Positions 19,406 through 29,227 of a stretch of DNA of 64,000 nucleotides are shown here, in pieces (the first letter of the stretch is position 1; each line of letters starts with the position of its first letter). This stretch comes from Streptococcus cristatus (GTDB lineage Bacteria; Bacillota; Bacilli; Lactobacillales; Streptococcaceae), in contig NZ_VSJJ01000001.1 in NCBI RefSeq assembly GCF_008369405.1, positions 60,523 to 124,522 on the forward strand, read 5' to 3'. The position numbers were made by a program, and so were the translations under genes. The notes below the pieces were generated by a model that was not told where the DNA came from, made no database searches, and was given only the letters and a program-made list of their open reading frames with translations.

Positions 19406-19624
19406 ATGAAAAATTTTTTACCAAACGATGTATTTATTAAAGGAGAATTTGATAGCATACGATATTATTTGTACCGAAAAATCATCAGTGATAAGGTCCA
19501 AATATGGGTGGCTGTTTGGGGTTATCATGGGTTGATAGCGGAATCAAATGAAGAGTTTATGGATTTATCATTTCGTGAAATTGAAAGCCGCATTTATTCG
19601 ATTTGGAGCTTAAATGCGAGATAA
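19406..19624 (+). CDS. Small hypothetical protein
   Basis: This 72-aa protein has no recognised motif and is rich in aromatic and charged residues (VFIKGEFDSIRYYLYRK). I chose the ATG at 19406, behind a clear GGAGAGAGAAAG site, over an upstream in-frame start. The phrase IKGEF near the start recalls the IKGDY start of the LXG immunity candidate at 14658, but the match is too short to claim homology. It may be a fragment. Confidence 0.5.
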   Translation: MKNFLPNDVFIKGEFDSIRYYLYRKIISDKVQIWVAVWGYHGLIAESNEEFMDLSFREIESRIYSIWSLNAR

Positions 19625-19646
19625 AATTATATATGAAATAGAAGAA

Positions 19647-19694
19647 AATATCTTATCTGACTGAATAGAATGATGAAATATCGGATAAGATATT
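19647..19694. repeat. 11-bp inverted repeat
   Basis: AATATCTTATC (19647-19657) is perfectly repeated in inverse orientation as GATAAGATATT (19684-19694). There is no T run, so it is not a clear terminator. It lies between the 72-aa orphan and the ZIP pseudogene. Confidence 0.55.
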
Positions 19695-19781
19695 ATGGTT
19701 CGTCGATTGCTTAGTGACTTCACTGTATCGGTGAAACCAAGCCGATTTTGTATGATTGATTTTAGAGGATAGGGAGAGGTT

Positions 19782-20605
19782 ATGGACTGGTTACGATCGT
19801 AGCCTGTGGTTATGTAGGCATTCTTGGCTGGGCTTTTTACATGGGGGTGTACCATTGTGGGCTCGGCTATCGTATTTTTCTTTAAACAGGTCAGTCGCAA
19901 GCTGCTGGATATTATGATGGGCTTTGCGGCGGGCGTTATGATTGCGGCTTCCTTTTGGTCGCTTCTGGCACCATCGATTGAGTATGCGCAGAGTTCTTAT
20001 GGCAAGCTGTCCTGGTTGCTTGCAGCGATTGGTTTTTTGGTGGGAGGTTTTTCCTGCGGCTGATTGATGCGGTGGTGCCTCACTTGCACTTGAGCAAAGA
20101 CATTTCGGAGGCAGAGAGTGTTCCTGAGCACAGCCGAAAGAAACTGTCCAAAACAGCCCTGCTCTTTTTAGCCATTACCATTCACAATTTTCCAGAAGGT
20201 TTGGCAGTCGGGGTAGCATTTGGTGCTTTGTCCGCTAATCCTAGTCCGGAAGCCTTTGTCGGCGCAATTGGCCTAGCTTTGGGAATTGGCTTGCAGAACG
20301 TCCCAGAAGGAGCGGCTCTGTCCATTCCAATTCGGACGGACGGTAAGTCTAGGCTTAAAGCCTTTTACTGGGGCTCCATGTCGGCTATTGTAGAGCCTGT
20401 CGGAGCAGTACTGGGAGCTGTTGCAGTCATGGCCATGACAGCTATTCTGCCCTATGCCCTCTCCTTTGCGGCGGGTGCTATGATCTTCGTGGTGGTAGAG
20501 GAGCTGATACCGGATTCGCAGACCAATGGCAATACCGATGTGGCGACTTTAGGTCTCATGGTGGGATTCGTTCTCATGATGGTCTTGGATATAGCTTTGG
20601 GTTGA
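19782..20605 (+). pseudogene. ZIP-family metal transporter, inactivated
   Basis: The reading frame starts MDWLRS and then meets TAG at 19800 and TAG at 19815, both where CAG (Gln) would restore the family-like N-terminus before AFLAGLFTWG. The frame then runs open to the TTTTT at 20048-20052. One missing T there shifts it to a stop at 20061-20063. Adding one T restores FLRLIDAVVPHLHLSKD and the rest of the protein to 20605. The remainder has the ZIP signature HNFPEGLAVGVAFG and NVPEGAA of GufA/ZupT-type zinc importers, about 274 codons in all. An AGGGAGAGG ribosome site precedes the ATG. Confidence 0.9.
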
Positions 20606-20633
20606 TATCAACTTAGAATCAAATAGCGGAAGA

Positions 20634-20662
20634 AAGCGGAATTTCCGCTCTTTTTCTTTTGT
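20634..20662 (+). terminator. Terminator before rmlA
   Basis: AGCGGA and TCCGCT form a short, near-perfect hairpin followed by CTTTTTCTTTT. It closes the ZIP pseudogene transcript. Confidence 0.65.
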
Positions 20663-20739
20663 TTAAGGGCAGTGAAAAGGATGACATCCGCTTTCAAAAA
20701 TGGTAGAATAAGGAGAATACATTAAGAGAGGAAACTCAT

Positions 20740-21609
20740 ATGAAAGGTATTATTCTTGCAGGTGGTTCTGGTACACGTTTGTATCCATTGACCCGCGCTG
20801 CGTCAAAACAGCTCATGCCGGTTTATGACAAACCCATGATTTATTATCCACTGTCAACTCTTATGCTGGCTGGTATCAAGGACATCTTGATTATCTCCAC
20901 TCCGACAGATCTGCCTCGTTTTGAGGATCTTCTGGGAGATGGATCTGAGTTTGGTATCAAGCTCTCTTATGCAGAGCAACCAAGTCCAGACGGGCTTGCA
21001 CAAGCCTTTATCATTGGGGCTGATTTTATTGGAGATGATAATGTAGCGCTGATTCTTGGGGATAATATTTACCATGGACCAGGTCTGAGTAAAATGCTCC
21101 AAAATGCTGCTGCTAAGGAAAAAGGGGCAACCGTCTTTGGCTACCATGTTAAGGATCCAGAACGCTTTGGTGTCGTAGAATTTGATGAAGATATGAATGC
21201 TATCTCCATCGAAGAAAAACCAGAACAGCCACGCTCTAACTATGCAGTGACAGGACTGTACTTCTACGATAACGATGTCGTCGAGATTGCCAAGAACATT
21301 AAACCAAGTCCTCGCGGTGAGTTGGAAATCACAGATGTCAACAAGGCTTACTTGGATCGTGGTGATTTATCTGTTGAGCTCATGGGACGTGGTTTCGCTT
21401 GGTTGGATACAGGAACTCACGAAAGTCTCTTAGAAGCTGCTCAATATATCGAAACGGTTCAGCGTATGCAGAACGTTCAGGTGGCGAATCTGGAAGAAAT
21501 TGCCTATCGTATGGGCTATATCACTAAAGAGCAAGTGCATGAATTGGCGCAGCCGTTGAAGAAGAATGAATATGGCCACTATCTCTTGCGCTTGATTGGA
21601 GAAGAATAA
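20740..21609 (+). CDS. rmlA: Glucose-1-phosphate thymidylyltransferase RmlA
   Basis: RmlA makes dTDP-glucose from glucose-1-phosphate and dTTP, the first step to dTDP-L-rhamnose. The 289-aa protein has the nucleotidyltransferase signature [13 protein letters not shown] (residues 6-18), followed by the catalytic lysine region [12 protein letters not shown], and the LGDNIYHG metal motif. The length is normal. Upstream is an extended -10 TGGTAGAAT and TTAAGAGAGGAAACTC. Four nt separate it from rmlC. Confidence 0.97.
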   Translation: MKGIILAGGSGTRLYPLTRAASKQLMPVYDKPMIYYPLSTLMLAGIKDILIISTPTDLPRFEDLLGDGSEFGIKLSYAEQPSPDGLAQAFIIGADFIGDDNVALILGDNIYHGPGLSKMLQNAAAKEKGATVFGYHVKDPERFGVVEFDEDMNAISIEEKPEQPRSNYAVTGLYFYDNDVVEIAKNIKPSPRGELEITDVNKAYLDRGDLSVELMGRGFAWLDTGTHESLLEAAQYIETVQRMQNVQVANLEEIAYRMGYITKEQVHELAQPLKKNEYGHYLLRLIGEE

Positions 21610-21613
21610 GAAG

Positions 21614-22207
21614 ATGACAGAACAATTTTTTGATAAGGAATTAGTAGCGCGTGAGGTTCCCGGAATTCCTGGAATGCTGGAGTTTGATATCCCTGTTCGT
21701 GGGGACAATCGAGGCTGGTTTAAGGAGAATTTCCAAAAGGAAAAAATGCTGCCACTAGGCTTCCCTGAAACCTTCTTTGCAGAAGGAAAACTGCAAAATA
21801 ATGTCAGTTTTTCTCGTAAAAATGTCCTGCGGGGTCTTCATGCTGAACCATGGGACAAGTACATCTCTGTTGCAGATGACGGTAAGGTGCTGGGTTCTTG
21901 GGTAGACCTACGTGAAGGTGAGACTTTTGGCAATACCTACCAGACAGTAATCGATGCCAGCAAGGGGATTTTTGTGCCACGTGGCGTCGCCAACGGCTTC
22001 CAAGTTCTTTCTGATACGGTTTCTTATAGCTATCTGGTGAACGACTATTGGGCTTTGGAACTCAAACCTAAGTATGCCTTTGTCAACTATGCAGACCCAG
22101 CTTTAGGCATCCAGTGGGAAAACCTAGAAGCAGCAGAAGTCTCAGAAGCAGACAAGAACCATCCACTACTTAAGGATGTCAAACCTCTAAGAAAAGAAGA
22201 TTTGTAA
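21614..22207 (+). CDS. rmlC: dTDP-4-dehydrorhamnose 3,5-epimerase RmlC
   Basis: RmlC epimerises the keto-sugar at C3 and C5 in dTDP-L-rhamnose synthesis. The 197-aa cupin enzyme has DNRGWFKENFQ, NVLRGLHAEPWDK (the catalytic-histidine region) and FVPRGVANGFQVL. The ATG at 21614 was chosen over an in-frame start inside rmlA. Streptococcal RmlC is slightly longer than the enteric type, as here. The product goes to rhamnose cell-wall polysaccharide. Confidence 0.95.
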   Translation: MTEQFFDKELVAREVPGIPGMLEFDIPVRGDNRGWFKENFQKEKMLPLGFPETFFAEGKLQNNVSFSRKNVLRGLHAEPWDKYISVADDGKVLGSWVDLREGETFGNTYQTVIDASKGIFVPRGVANGFQVLSDTVSYSYLVNDYWALELKPKYAFVNYADPALGIQWENLEAAEVSEADKNHPLLKDVKPLRKEDL

Positions 22208-22216
22208 GAAGAGTGA

Positions 22217-23394
<1,178 letters not shown>

Positions 23395-23443
23395 GAATAG
23401 GCTAGCTATGCTAAGCCTTGTTATACAGGCGATATGCAACTAA

Positions 23444-23473
23444 GAGGCTGGGACTATTTGTCCTAGCCTTTTC
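23444..23473 (+). terminator. Terminator after rmlB
   Basis: AGGCTGGGAC pairs with GTCCTAGCCT around a TATTT loop, with TTTTCT after it. Its sequence closely resembles hairpin 3 of the dispersed repeats at 12171 and 32843, as if only the terminator part of that element were present. Confidence 0.8.
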
Positions 23474-23597
23474 TCACAGGATTGTTAGCTTTTTAATATG
23501 TTTGTTACAGAAAATTATGCAAAAATAGTGTAAAATAAGATAAATCCTTGCTGTGTTTTTAGCTAAAGGGATTTTCTCAAATTAAAGGAATACAAAC

Positions 23598-24200
23598 ATG
23601 AAAATGGTAAAAAGAGTAGTGGGAATTGCTTTGGTGCTGTTGTTTGCAGCGGTGCTATTTCTGGTTCCTGCATCTGTTAATCAAAGTGAACAATTAAAGA
23701 ATGTTCAAGGCAGTGCTTCCTGGATGAGTATTATTGAGCCAGCTTTGAGCAATGCCAATGTAACGGCTCAGGGAGTCAGCACGGAGGTTTCTCTCAATAG
23801 CGTCCAGCTTAATCAGGTGCTCAAGTCTTCTCTGGCTGACTCTGAGAATCAGGAGCTGCTGAACAGTGTTTACAGTATTGAAGGCAATAAGCTACGCATC
23901 CAGTATCCAGTTAAGTTGCTCTTTATTGACAGTAAGCTGGACTTAGAGGTGGATGTGACGGTGAGAGATAATGTCTTGCACATCACAATCGATAGTGCCA
24001 AGCTGGGCTCTCTTCCTATCCCTAAATCTTGGGTGACAGGCATGCTGAAGCAACAAATGCAGGCTTCTAATTCATCTATCACGACGGAGGGAGATAGTTT
24101 CCTTCTAGCTCTGCCGCAGAGTCAATTCAGCATTAATAAAATCAGCTTCCAGAATGGAGCTGCTAAAATTCAGTTCAGCATGGGTTATGGAATTCAATGA
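23598..24200 (+). CDS. Uncharacterised membrane-anchored protein (YpmS/DUF2140-like)
   Basis: This 200-aa protein has one N-terminal TM segment (GIALVLLFAAVLFLVPASV) and a roughly 170-residue external domain of alternating beta-like segments. The pattern resembles YpmS/DUF2140 proteins, whose role is unknown; this is a weak family call. AAAGGAATACAAAC precedes the start. The gene stands alone between two terminators. Confidence 0.6.
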   Translation: MKMVKRVVGIALVLLFAAVLFLVPASVNQSEQLKNVQGSASWMSIIEPALSNANVTAQGVSTEVSLNSVQLNQVLKSSLADSENQELLNSVYSIEGNKLRIQYPVKLLFIDSKLDLEVDVTVRDNVLHITIDSAKLGSLPIPKSWVTGMLKQQMQASNSSITTEGDSFLLALPQSQFSINKISFQNGAAKIQFSMGYGIQ

Positions 24201-24230
24201 TTTTAAAATCTAATTTAAACCAAATTTCTA

Positions 24231-24277
24231 GATTGAAGAAAAGATCTATTTTAGATGATGCTCTTCAATCTTTTTAT
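24231..24277 (+). terminator. Terminator after the YpmS-like gene
   Basis: GATTGAAGA (24231-24239) pairs with TCTTCAATC (24262-24270), followed by TTTTTAT. The loop contains a second small hairpin (ATCTATTTTAGAT). Confidence 0.75.
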
Positions 24278-24412
24278 ATTTAAGAAAATTGATCGAATAG
24301 AGCATGATGAAAATACCATATTTTGTAACTTTGTAGGTATCAATCAGGAATATTAAAAAATTCTGACAATTTTTTCGGAATTATGCTAAAATGAAGAAAA
24401 GGAGGGAAAACG

Positions 24413-24706
24413 ATGAAATTTTACTCAATAGATCCAAATGTTGATGTGGTTGAAACTCCGGTCGAAGAGCAAGGACGTCTCATCCGCCATTTGCACCTTG
24501 CTAAAGGAAAACAAATTCCTGAACATAGCGCAGATGCTCTTGTTACAGTTGTCTGTCTAGAAGGAAAAGTGGATTTTACTGCCCTGGGAGAAACTGTACA
24601 ATTGGTACCGGGAAGTTTTCTGACAATGGAGCCTAATGAACTTCATAGTTTATATGGCGTAGAAGAGAGCCATGTTTTAGTGATTCAGCAGTTGCTTTAT
24701 CCCTGA
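24413..24706 (+). CDS. Small cupin-domain protein
   Basis: This 97-aa single-domain cupin has conserved features in HLHLAKGKQIPEHSAD and a second motif GSFLTMEPNELHSL. The expected histidines of the metal-binding cupin motifs are partly present (EHS and LHS). Such proteins often bind a metal and act as small enzymes or sensors. AAAAGGAGGGAAAACG precedes the ATG, and a TGCTAAAAT extended -10 lies upstream. It forms a single-gene unit. Confidence 0.8.
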   Translation: MKFYSIDPNVDVVETPVEEQGRLIRHLHLAKGKQIPEHSADALVTVVCLEGKVDFTALGETVQLVPGSFLTMEPNELHSLYGVEESHVLVIQQLLYP

Positions 24707-24735
24707 TCTGCTTGAACAGATGCTCTTTCAACTTT

Positions 24736-24770
24736 AACTCAAGGAATTTTTCTATTTCTTGAGTTTTTTT
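24736..24770 (+). terminator. Terminator after the cupin gene
   Basis: AACTCAAG (24736-24743) pairs with CTTGAGTT (24758-24765), followed by a T run. Confidence 0.85.
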
Positions 24771-24806
24771 ATTCTATTTTCCAAGAGGGCTTTGTCGCTA
24801 ATTTTA

Positions 24807-24823
24807 TGCTATAATAAATACTA
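24807..24823 (+). promoter_or_regulatory. Extended -10 promoter placed to give a leaderless hemW mRNA
   Basis: TGCTATAAT (24807-24815) ends 7 nt before the hemW ATG at 24823, so the expected start site is at or next to the A of the start codon. No Shine-Dalgarno sequence is present between them. Confidence 0.6.
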
Positions 24824-25953
24824 TGCAAACTAAACCGACTTCTGCCTATGTGCATATCCCTTTTTGTACTCAGATTTGTTATTACTGCGATTTTTCCAAG
24901 GTTTTTATCAAAAATCAGCCGGTGGATTCTTATCTGGAGCATTTGATTGAGGAGTATCATTCTTATAATATCAAAAAGCTCTGTACCCTCTATATCGGTG
25001 GTGGGACTCCGACGGCTCTATCAGCGCCTCAGTTGGCTTTTTTGCTGGAGAAGCTGACGGACAAGCTGGACTTGTCTTATCTTGAGGAGCTGACCATTGA
25101 AGCCAATCCTGGGGACTTGGATGAGGAGAAGATTGCTGTACTTAAAGATTCGCCTGTCAATCGGGTTTCGCTGGGCGTCCAGACTTTTAATGACCGCATG
25201 CTTAAGCAAATTGGTCGCAGTCACTCGGAAAAGGACATTTACGAGAATATTGCCAATCTCAAAAAAGCGGGTTTTGACAATATCTCGATTGATCTGATTT
25301 ATGCCCTACCCAAGCAGACCATGGAAGATGTAAAAACCAATGTTGCCAAGGCCATTGCTCTGGACATTCCTCACATGAGTCTGTACAGCTTGATTTTGGA
25401 AAATCACACAGTATTCATGAATCGGATGCGGCGAGGGAAACTGCCTCTGCCCAAGGAAGACTTGGAAGCGGAGATGTTTGAATACATTATAGCTGAGCTC
25501 GAAAAGGCCGGCTTCGAGCATTATGAAATTTCAAACTTTTCCAAGCCAGGCTTTGAGAGCCGCCACAATCTCATGTATTGGGACAATGCTGAATATTATG
25601 GTATCGGAGCTGGAGCATCTGGCTATGTTGATGGTGTTCGCTATAAAAACCACGGCCCCATTCGTCATTATCTGCAGGCGGTGGAAGCGGGCAATGCCCG
25701 TGTACAGGAAGAAGTGCTGACGCTGAAAGAAAAGATGGAAGAAGAAATGTTTCTAGGACTGCGCAAGAAATCAGGAGTTTCTAAAAAACGTTTTGAAGAA
25801 AAATTCGGTCTTTCCTTTGAAGATCAATACGGAGCTGTTGTGATTGAACTGACTGAGCAGGGTTTGCTAGTGCCAGACAAAGACATCGTGCGCATGACTA
25901 AGAAGGGCCTTTTTTTGGGCGATACGGTTGCTGAGAAATTTATATTGGAGTAA
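24823..25953 (+). CDS. hemW: Radical SAM heme chaperone HemW
   Basis: This 376-aa radical SAM protein was formerly annotated as oxygen-independent coproporphyrinogen oxidase. The 4Fe-4S cysteines are in FCTQICYYC (C15, C19, C22), followed by YIGGGTPTAL and LSLGVQTFND-type motifs. The spacing lacks the extra N-terminal cysteine of true HemN, which supports HemW, a heme-handling protein. The start has no ribosome site. The thioesterase gene follows after 3 nt. Confidence 0.92.
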   Translation: MQTKPTSAYVHIPFCTQICYYCDFSKVFIKNQPVDSYLEHLIEEYHSYNIKKLCTLYIGGGTPTALSAPQLAFLLEKLTDKLDLSYLEELTIEANPGDLDEEKIAVLKDSPVNRVSLGVQTFNDRMLKQIGRSHSEKDIYENIANLKKAGFDNISIDLIYALPKQTMEDVKTNVAKAIALDIPHMSLYSLILENHTVFMNRMRRGKLPLPKEDLEAEMFEYIIAELEKAGFEHYEISNFSKPGFESRHNLMYWDNAEYYGIGAGASGYVDGVRYKNHGPIRHYLQAVEAGNARVQEEVLTLKEKMEEEMFLGLRKKSGVSKKRFEEKFGLSFEDQYGAVVIELTEQGLLVPDKDIVRMTKKGLFLGDTVAEKFILE

Positions 25954-25956
25954 ATC

Positions 25957-26694
25957 ATGGGCTTAACTTATCAAATGAAAATGAAAATTCCCTTTGATAT
26001 GGCGGATATGAACGGCCATATCAAGCTGCCTGATGTCATCTTACTGTCTTTGCAGGTATCAGGCATGCAGTCGATTGAGCTCGGCGTCAGCGACAAGGAC
26101 ATGCTGGAGCAGTATAATCTAGTCTGGATTATCACGGACTATGATATTGATGTGACACGACTGCCACGATTTGCAGAGGAAATCACCATTGAGACAGAAG
26201 CATTGACTTACAATCGGCTCTTTTGCTATCGTCGCTTCACAATTTTTGATGAAGCAGGTCAAGCTATTATCCAGATGATGGCAAGCTTTGTCCTCATGGA
26301 CAGAGATAGCCGTAAGGTTCATGGGGTGGAACCTGAGATTGTTGCACCTTATCAGTCTGACTTTTCTAAGAAATTGCTGCGCGGTCCCAAGTATCCAAAC
26401 TTAGAAAATCCTATCAGTAAGGACTACCATGTGCGTTTTTACGACTTGGATATGAACGGTCATGTCAACAATAGCAAGTATCTGGACTGGATTTTTGAGG
26501 TCATGGGAGCAGATTTCCTTACCCAGCATATTCCTCAGAAAATCAACCTGAAGTATGTCAAGGAAGTCCGGCCGGGCGGGATGATTGCCTCTAGCTATGA
26601 ACTAGACGGTCTGCAGAGCACTCACCAGATTTCCAGTGACGGCGATGTCAATGCACAAGCTATCATCACTTGGCAAGAGATTGAAAAAGATTAG
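25957..26694 (+). CDS. Acyl-ACP thioesterase
   Basis: This 245-aa protein has two tandem hotdog-like halves and releases fatty acids from acyl carrier protein. The halves carry DMADMNGHIKLPD and the partner YDLDMNGHVNNSKYLDW, which holds the usual Asn and His of FatA/FatB-like enzymes. The length is normal for the bacterial family (acyl-ACP thioesterase, PF01643). It is cotranscribed with hemW and the following HAD gene. Confidence 0.93.
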   Translation: MGLTYQMKMKIPFDMADMNGHIKLPDVILLSLQVSGMQSIELGVSDKDMLEQYNLVWIITDYDIDVTRLPRFAEEITIETEALTYNRLFCYRRFTIFDEAGQAIIQMMASFVLMDRDSRKVHGVEPEIVAPYQSDFSKKLLRGPKYPNLENPISKDYHVRFYDLDMNGHVNNSKYLDWIFEVMGADFLTQHIPQKINLKYVKEVRPGGMIASSYELDGLQSTHQISSDGDVNAQAIITWQEIEKD

Positions 26695-26704
26695 AAAGTA
26701 ATGT

Positions 26705-27475
26705 ATGACTTATAAAGGATATTTGATTGATTTAGACGGGACGATTTATAAGGGAAAGAGCCGGATTCCAGCAGGAGAGGTCTTTGTGCATGAGCTGCAG
26801 AAGCGCAAGATTCCCTATCTTTTCGTGACCAATAACACTACGCGCACGCCAGAAGCCGTGAAGACCATGTTGGCTGAGAATTTCAATATTGAAACGCCGC
26901 TTGAGACTATTTACACAGCGACTTTAGCGACCATTGACTATATGCAGGAGAAAAATCTGGGCAAAAAAGTCTATGTCATCGGTGATGTCGGACTTAAACA
27001 GGCTATTGAAGAGGCTGGCTATATAGAAGACACAGAAAATCCTGACTATGTGGTAGTAGGGTTGGACTGGGAAGTGGACTATGAGAAGCTGACAATAGCG
27101 ACTCTGGCCATTCAAAAAGGTGCTCACTTTATTGGGACCAATCCTGACCTCAATATTCCGACGGAGCGAGGTCTGCAGCCGGGTGCGGGAGCTATCAATG
27201 CCCTCTTGGAAGCAGCTACTCGGGTTAAGCCCACCTTTATCGGCAAGCCCAACGCCATCATCATGGAAAAAGCCATAGAGCATTTAGGGCTGGCGCGTGA
27301 GGATGTGGTCATGGTGGGGGATAACTACCTGACAGATATTCGAGCGGGAATTGACAATGGCATTCCGACCCTCTTGGTTACGACAGGCTTTACCCTGCCA
27401 GAAGAGGTACCAAATCTGCCGATCCAACCGACGCATGTATTGTCTAGTCTAGCGGAGTGGGACTTTGATGCGTGA
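26705..27475 (+). CDS. NagD-type HAD sugar phosphatase
   Basis: This 256-aa HAD-superfamily hydrolase of the NagD/TIGR01457 type has motif [12 protein letters not shown], motif [12 protein letters not shown], a lysine in [11 protein letters not shown] and motif [15 protein letters not shown]. The C2-type cap between motifs II and III fits sugar or nucleotide phosphate dephosphorylation. It overlaps the following gene by 8 nt. Confidence 0.93.
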   Translation: MTYKGYLIDLDGTIYKGKSRIPAGEVFVHELQKRKIPYLFVTNNTTRTPEAVKTMLAENFNIETPLETIYTATLATIDYMQEKNLGKKVYVIGDVGLKQAIEEAGYIEDTENPDYVVVGLDWEVDYEKLTIATLAIQKGAHFIGTNPDLNIPTERGLQPGAGAINALLEAATRVKPTFIGKPNAIIMEKAIEHLGLAREDVVMVGDNYLTDIRAGIDNGIPTLLVTTGFTLPEEVPNLPIQPTHVLSSLAEWDFDA

Positions 27476-28091
27476 TAAGTTAAGATTTTCAGCCAGCGTC
27501 TTGTGCTTGCTGGCAGCAGCTATCTTACTGACTATTTATCTGGCTTGGTTATTTTACCCGCTGGAGATTTCTTATTTCGCTTTGCCTGATAAGGTTCATT
27601 TAAAAGCAGAGACTATCCAGTATAATTTCAATATTTTGATGAATTACTTGACCAATCCTTTTAGTCAGCAGCTGGCGATGCCTGATTTTCGCTCGTCAGC
27701 AGCTGGGCTGTATCATTTTCAGGCGGTCAAGTATCTCTTCCACTTGGCGCAGGTTGTCTTTGTACTAACCTTGCCGGCTTTTATTTTCTTTATCCAAAAA
27801 GTGATCAAAAAGAGATTTTTAGCTCTTTATCAAAGAAGCTTGTTTATCTTGAGTGTATTGCCCTTCGTCATGATTTGCTTGGCTGGCTTGATTGGTTTTA
27901 ACAGCTTTTTTACGCTCTTTCACCAAGTGCTTTTTGTGGGAGATAATACATGGCTATTTGATCCAACCAAGGATCCAGTTATCTGGATTTTGCCAGAAGA
28001 ATTTTTCATGCACGCCTTTATTCTTTTTGCTCTTCTTTACGAGGGAATCTTTTTAAGTTTGTATTTTTTCAGTAGAAAGACTCGTAGCTAA
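27468..28091 (+). CDS. TIGR01906-type integral membrane protein
   Basis: This 207-aa protein has four to five TM segments, including [19 protein letters not shown] near the start. Size, position after a NagD-type phosphatase and topology fit the TIGR01906 family of uncharacterised streptococcal membrane proteins. I chose the ATG at 27468 over the TTG directly before it. The overlap with the HAD gene means coupled translation. Confidence 0.85.
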   Translation: MRDKLRFSASVLCLLAAAILLTIYLAWLFYPLEISYFALPDKVHLKAETIQYNFNILMNYLTNPFSQQLAMPDFRSSAAGLYHFQAVKYLFHLAQVVFVLTLPAFIFFIQKVIKKRFLALYQRSLFILSVLPFVMICLAGLIGFNSFFTLFHQVLFVGDNTWLFDPTKDPVIWILPEEFFMHAFILFALLYEGIFLSLYFFSRKTRS

Positions 28092-28110
28092 TAATAACAA
28101 AGGAGATTTT

Positions 28111-29082
28111 ATGAATACTTTACCTGAGCCTTTAAATCCCAAGAAAGATTTGGGGAGATTTTCAGCAAGCTGCTTCACTTATTCTATCGTGATGCTTGTG
28201 GTCGTTATCCTTTATACTGTCTTTTCCTATTTCTTTGTTCTTTTTCAGCAGGGTTTTGATATAGGTAAGACTGAGGAATTTGTAAAAAGTTTTATGGATA
28301 AAGATGGCGGTTCCTACATTATCGCTTCTTGTTTAGGTGTGCTTATTTTCACGATTTTCCGAGGCAAGCAGCTTTTTACTCGAGATTTGCGCAAGAAAAA
28401 TAAGAAAATGACAGCCAAAGTCTTCTTCTTCATGATTTGCTTCTTGTTTTTCTCTCAGCTGTTCAGCACTGTGACAAGTCAAATCATGAATGCTATTTTG
28501 TCGCTCTTTGGTTTGGATCTTTCTGAGATTTTATCACAGGATTTTAGCTCTCATTCAATCACCATGTTTATCTATACAACGATCATGGCACCGATTACGG
28601 AGGAGATTATTTTTCGAGGAGCAGGCTTGCGAGCTTTGGAAAAGCACGGAAAAGTATTTGCTATTGTCATGACGGCTCTTCTTTTTGGACTGTTTCATGA
28701 AAATCTCTATCAGCTTTATTTTGCTGCTATGATTGGTCTGGGATTTGGTTACATCGCTTTTGAATATTCCATTTTCTGGGTGATCTTCTTCCATATTTTC
28801 AATAATTTGGTCATCGCAGAAGGACTTGATTTTCTGACCAACTATATCCCAGAAAGTATCGTGAATCTCATAAATTATGGATTGATGACTGCAGGAACAA
28901 CGGTAGTATTGATTGTACTCATCCTAAATAGGTCGAAAATTAAAGCTTATATTATTGAAAATAAATCTCAGCCCGGCACATATAGGCAAGCCTTTAAATC
29001 AGTTTGGTTCTGGGTATTTTCAATTTTATGTGTGCTTGCTGCCTTTTTACCGATCCTTCTTGTCTATATCACTACAAGATAA
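28111..29082 (+). CDS. CPBP-family intramembrane metalloprotease
   Basis: This 323-aa protein with about eight TM segments has the Abi/CAAX motifs ITEEIIFRGAG (EEx3R), FGLFHENLYQ and FHIFNNL. These hold the glutamates and histidines of the CPBP site. Such proteins process lipidated or membrane peptides, and in streptococci some act in bacteriocin self-immunity; there is no bacteriocin gene here. AAAGGAGATTTT precedes the start. Confidence 0.9.
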   Translation: MNTLPEPLNPKKDLGRFSASCFTYSIVMLVVVILYTVFSYFFVLFQQGFDIGKTEEFVKSFMDKDGGSYIIASCLGVLIFTIFRGKQLFTRDLRKKNKKMTAKVFFFMICFLFFSQLFSTVTSQIMNAILSLFGLDLSEILSQDFSSHSITMFIYTTIMAPITEEIIFRGAGLRALEKHGKVFAIVMTALLFGLFHENLYQLYFAAMIGLGFGYIAFEYSIFWVIFFHIFNNLVIAEGLDFLTNYIPESIVNLINYGLMTAGTTVVLIVLILNRSKIKAYIIENKSQPGTYRQAFKSVWFWVFSILCVLAAFLPILLVYITTR

Positions 29083-29167
29083 TAAAGAAATTAAAAGAAG
29101 TCTAACATGCTTCTTTTTTCTATATTCAAACAAATGATTTATTTTGACAGAAAATGATAGAAAATGC

Positions 29168-29214
29168 TTGACTTTGAACTTTAATCTTGTATAATAGAAC
29201 TGTAATCGATTGCA
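29168..29214 (+). promoter_or_regulatory. fru operon promoter with cre-like site
   Basis: TTGACT (29168-29173), a 16-bp spacer and TATAAT (29190-29195) form the promoter. TGTAATCGATTGCA (29201-29214), at the expected start of transcription, fits the catabolite-response consensus WTGNAANCGNWNNCW at every position except the first W. It suggests CcpA repression of fruR-fruK-fruA, and the site could also serve FruR. Confidence 0.7.
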
Positions 29215-29227
29215 GAGGAGGTGTTCT

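Noticed and set aside
20072..20605. Separate gene for the second half of the ZIP protein
   Set aside because: It starts in mid-domain, has no ribosome site and joins the first half by adding one T; it is the rear part of a pseudogene.
24361..24400. CodY-box-like sequence before the cupin gene
   Set aside because: The best alignments to AATTTTCWGAAAATT reach only 10-11 of 15 positions, expected by chance in AT-rich DNA.
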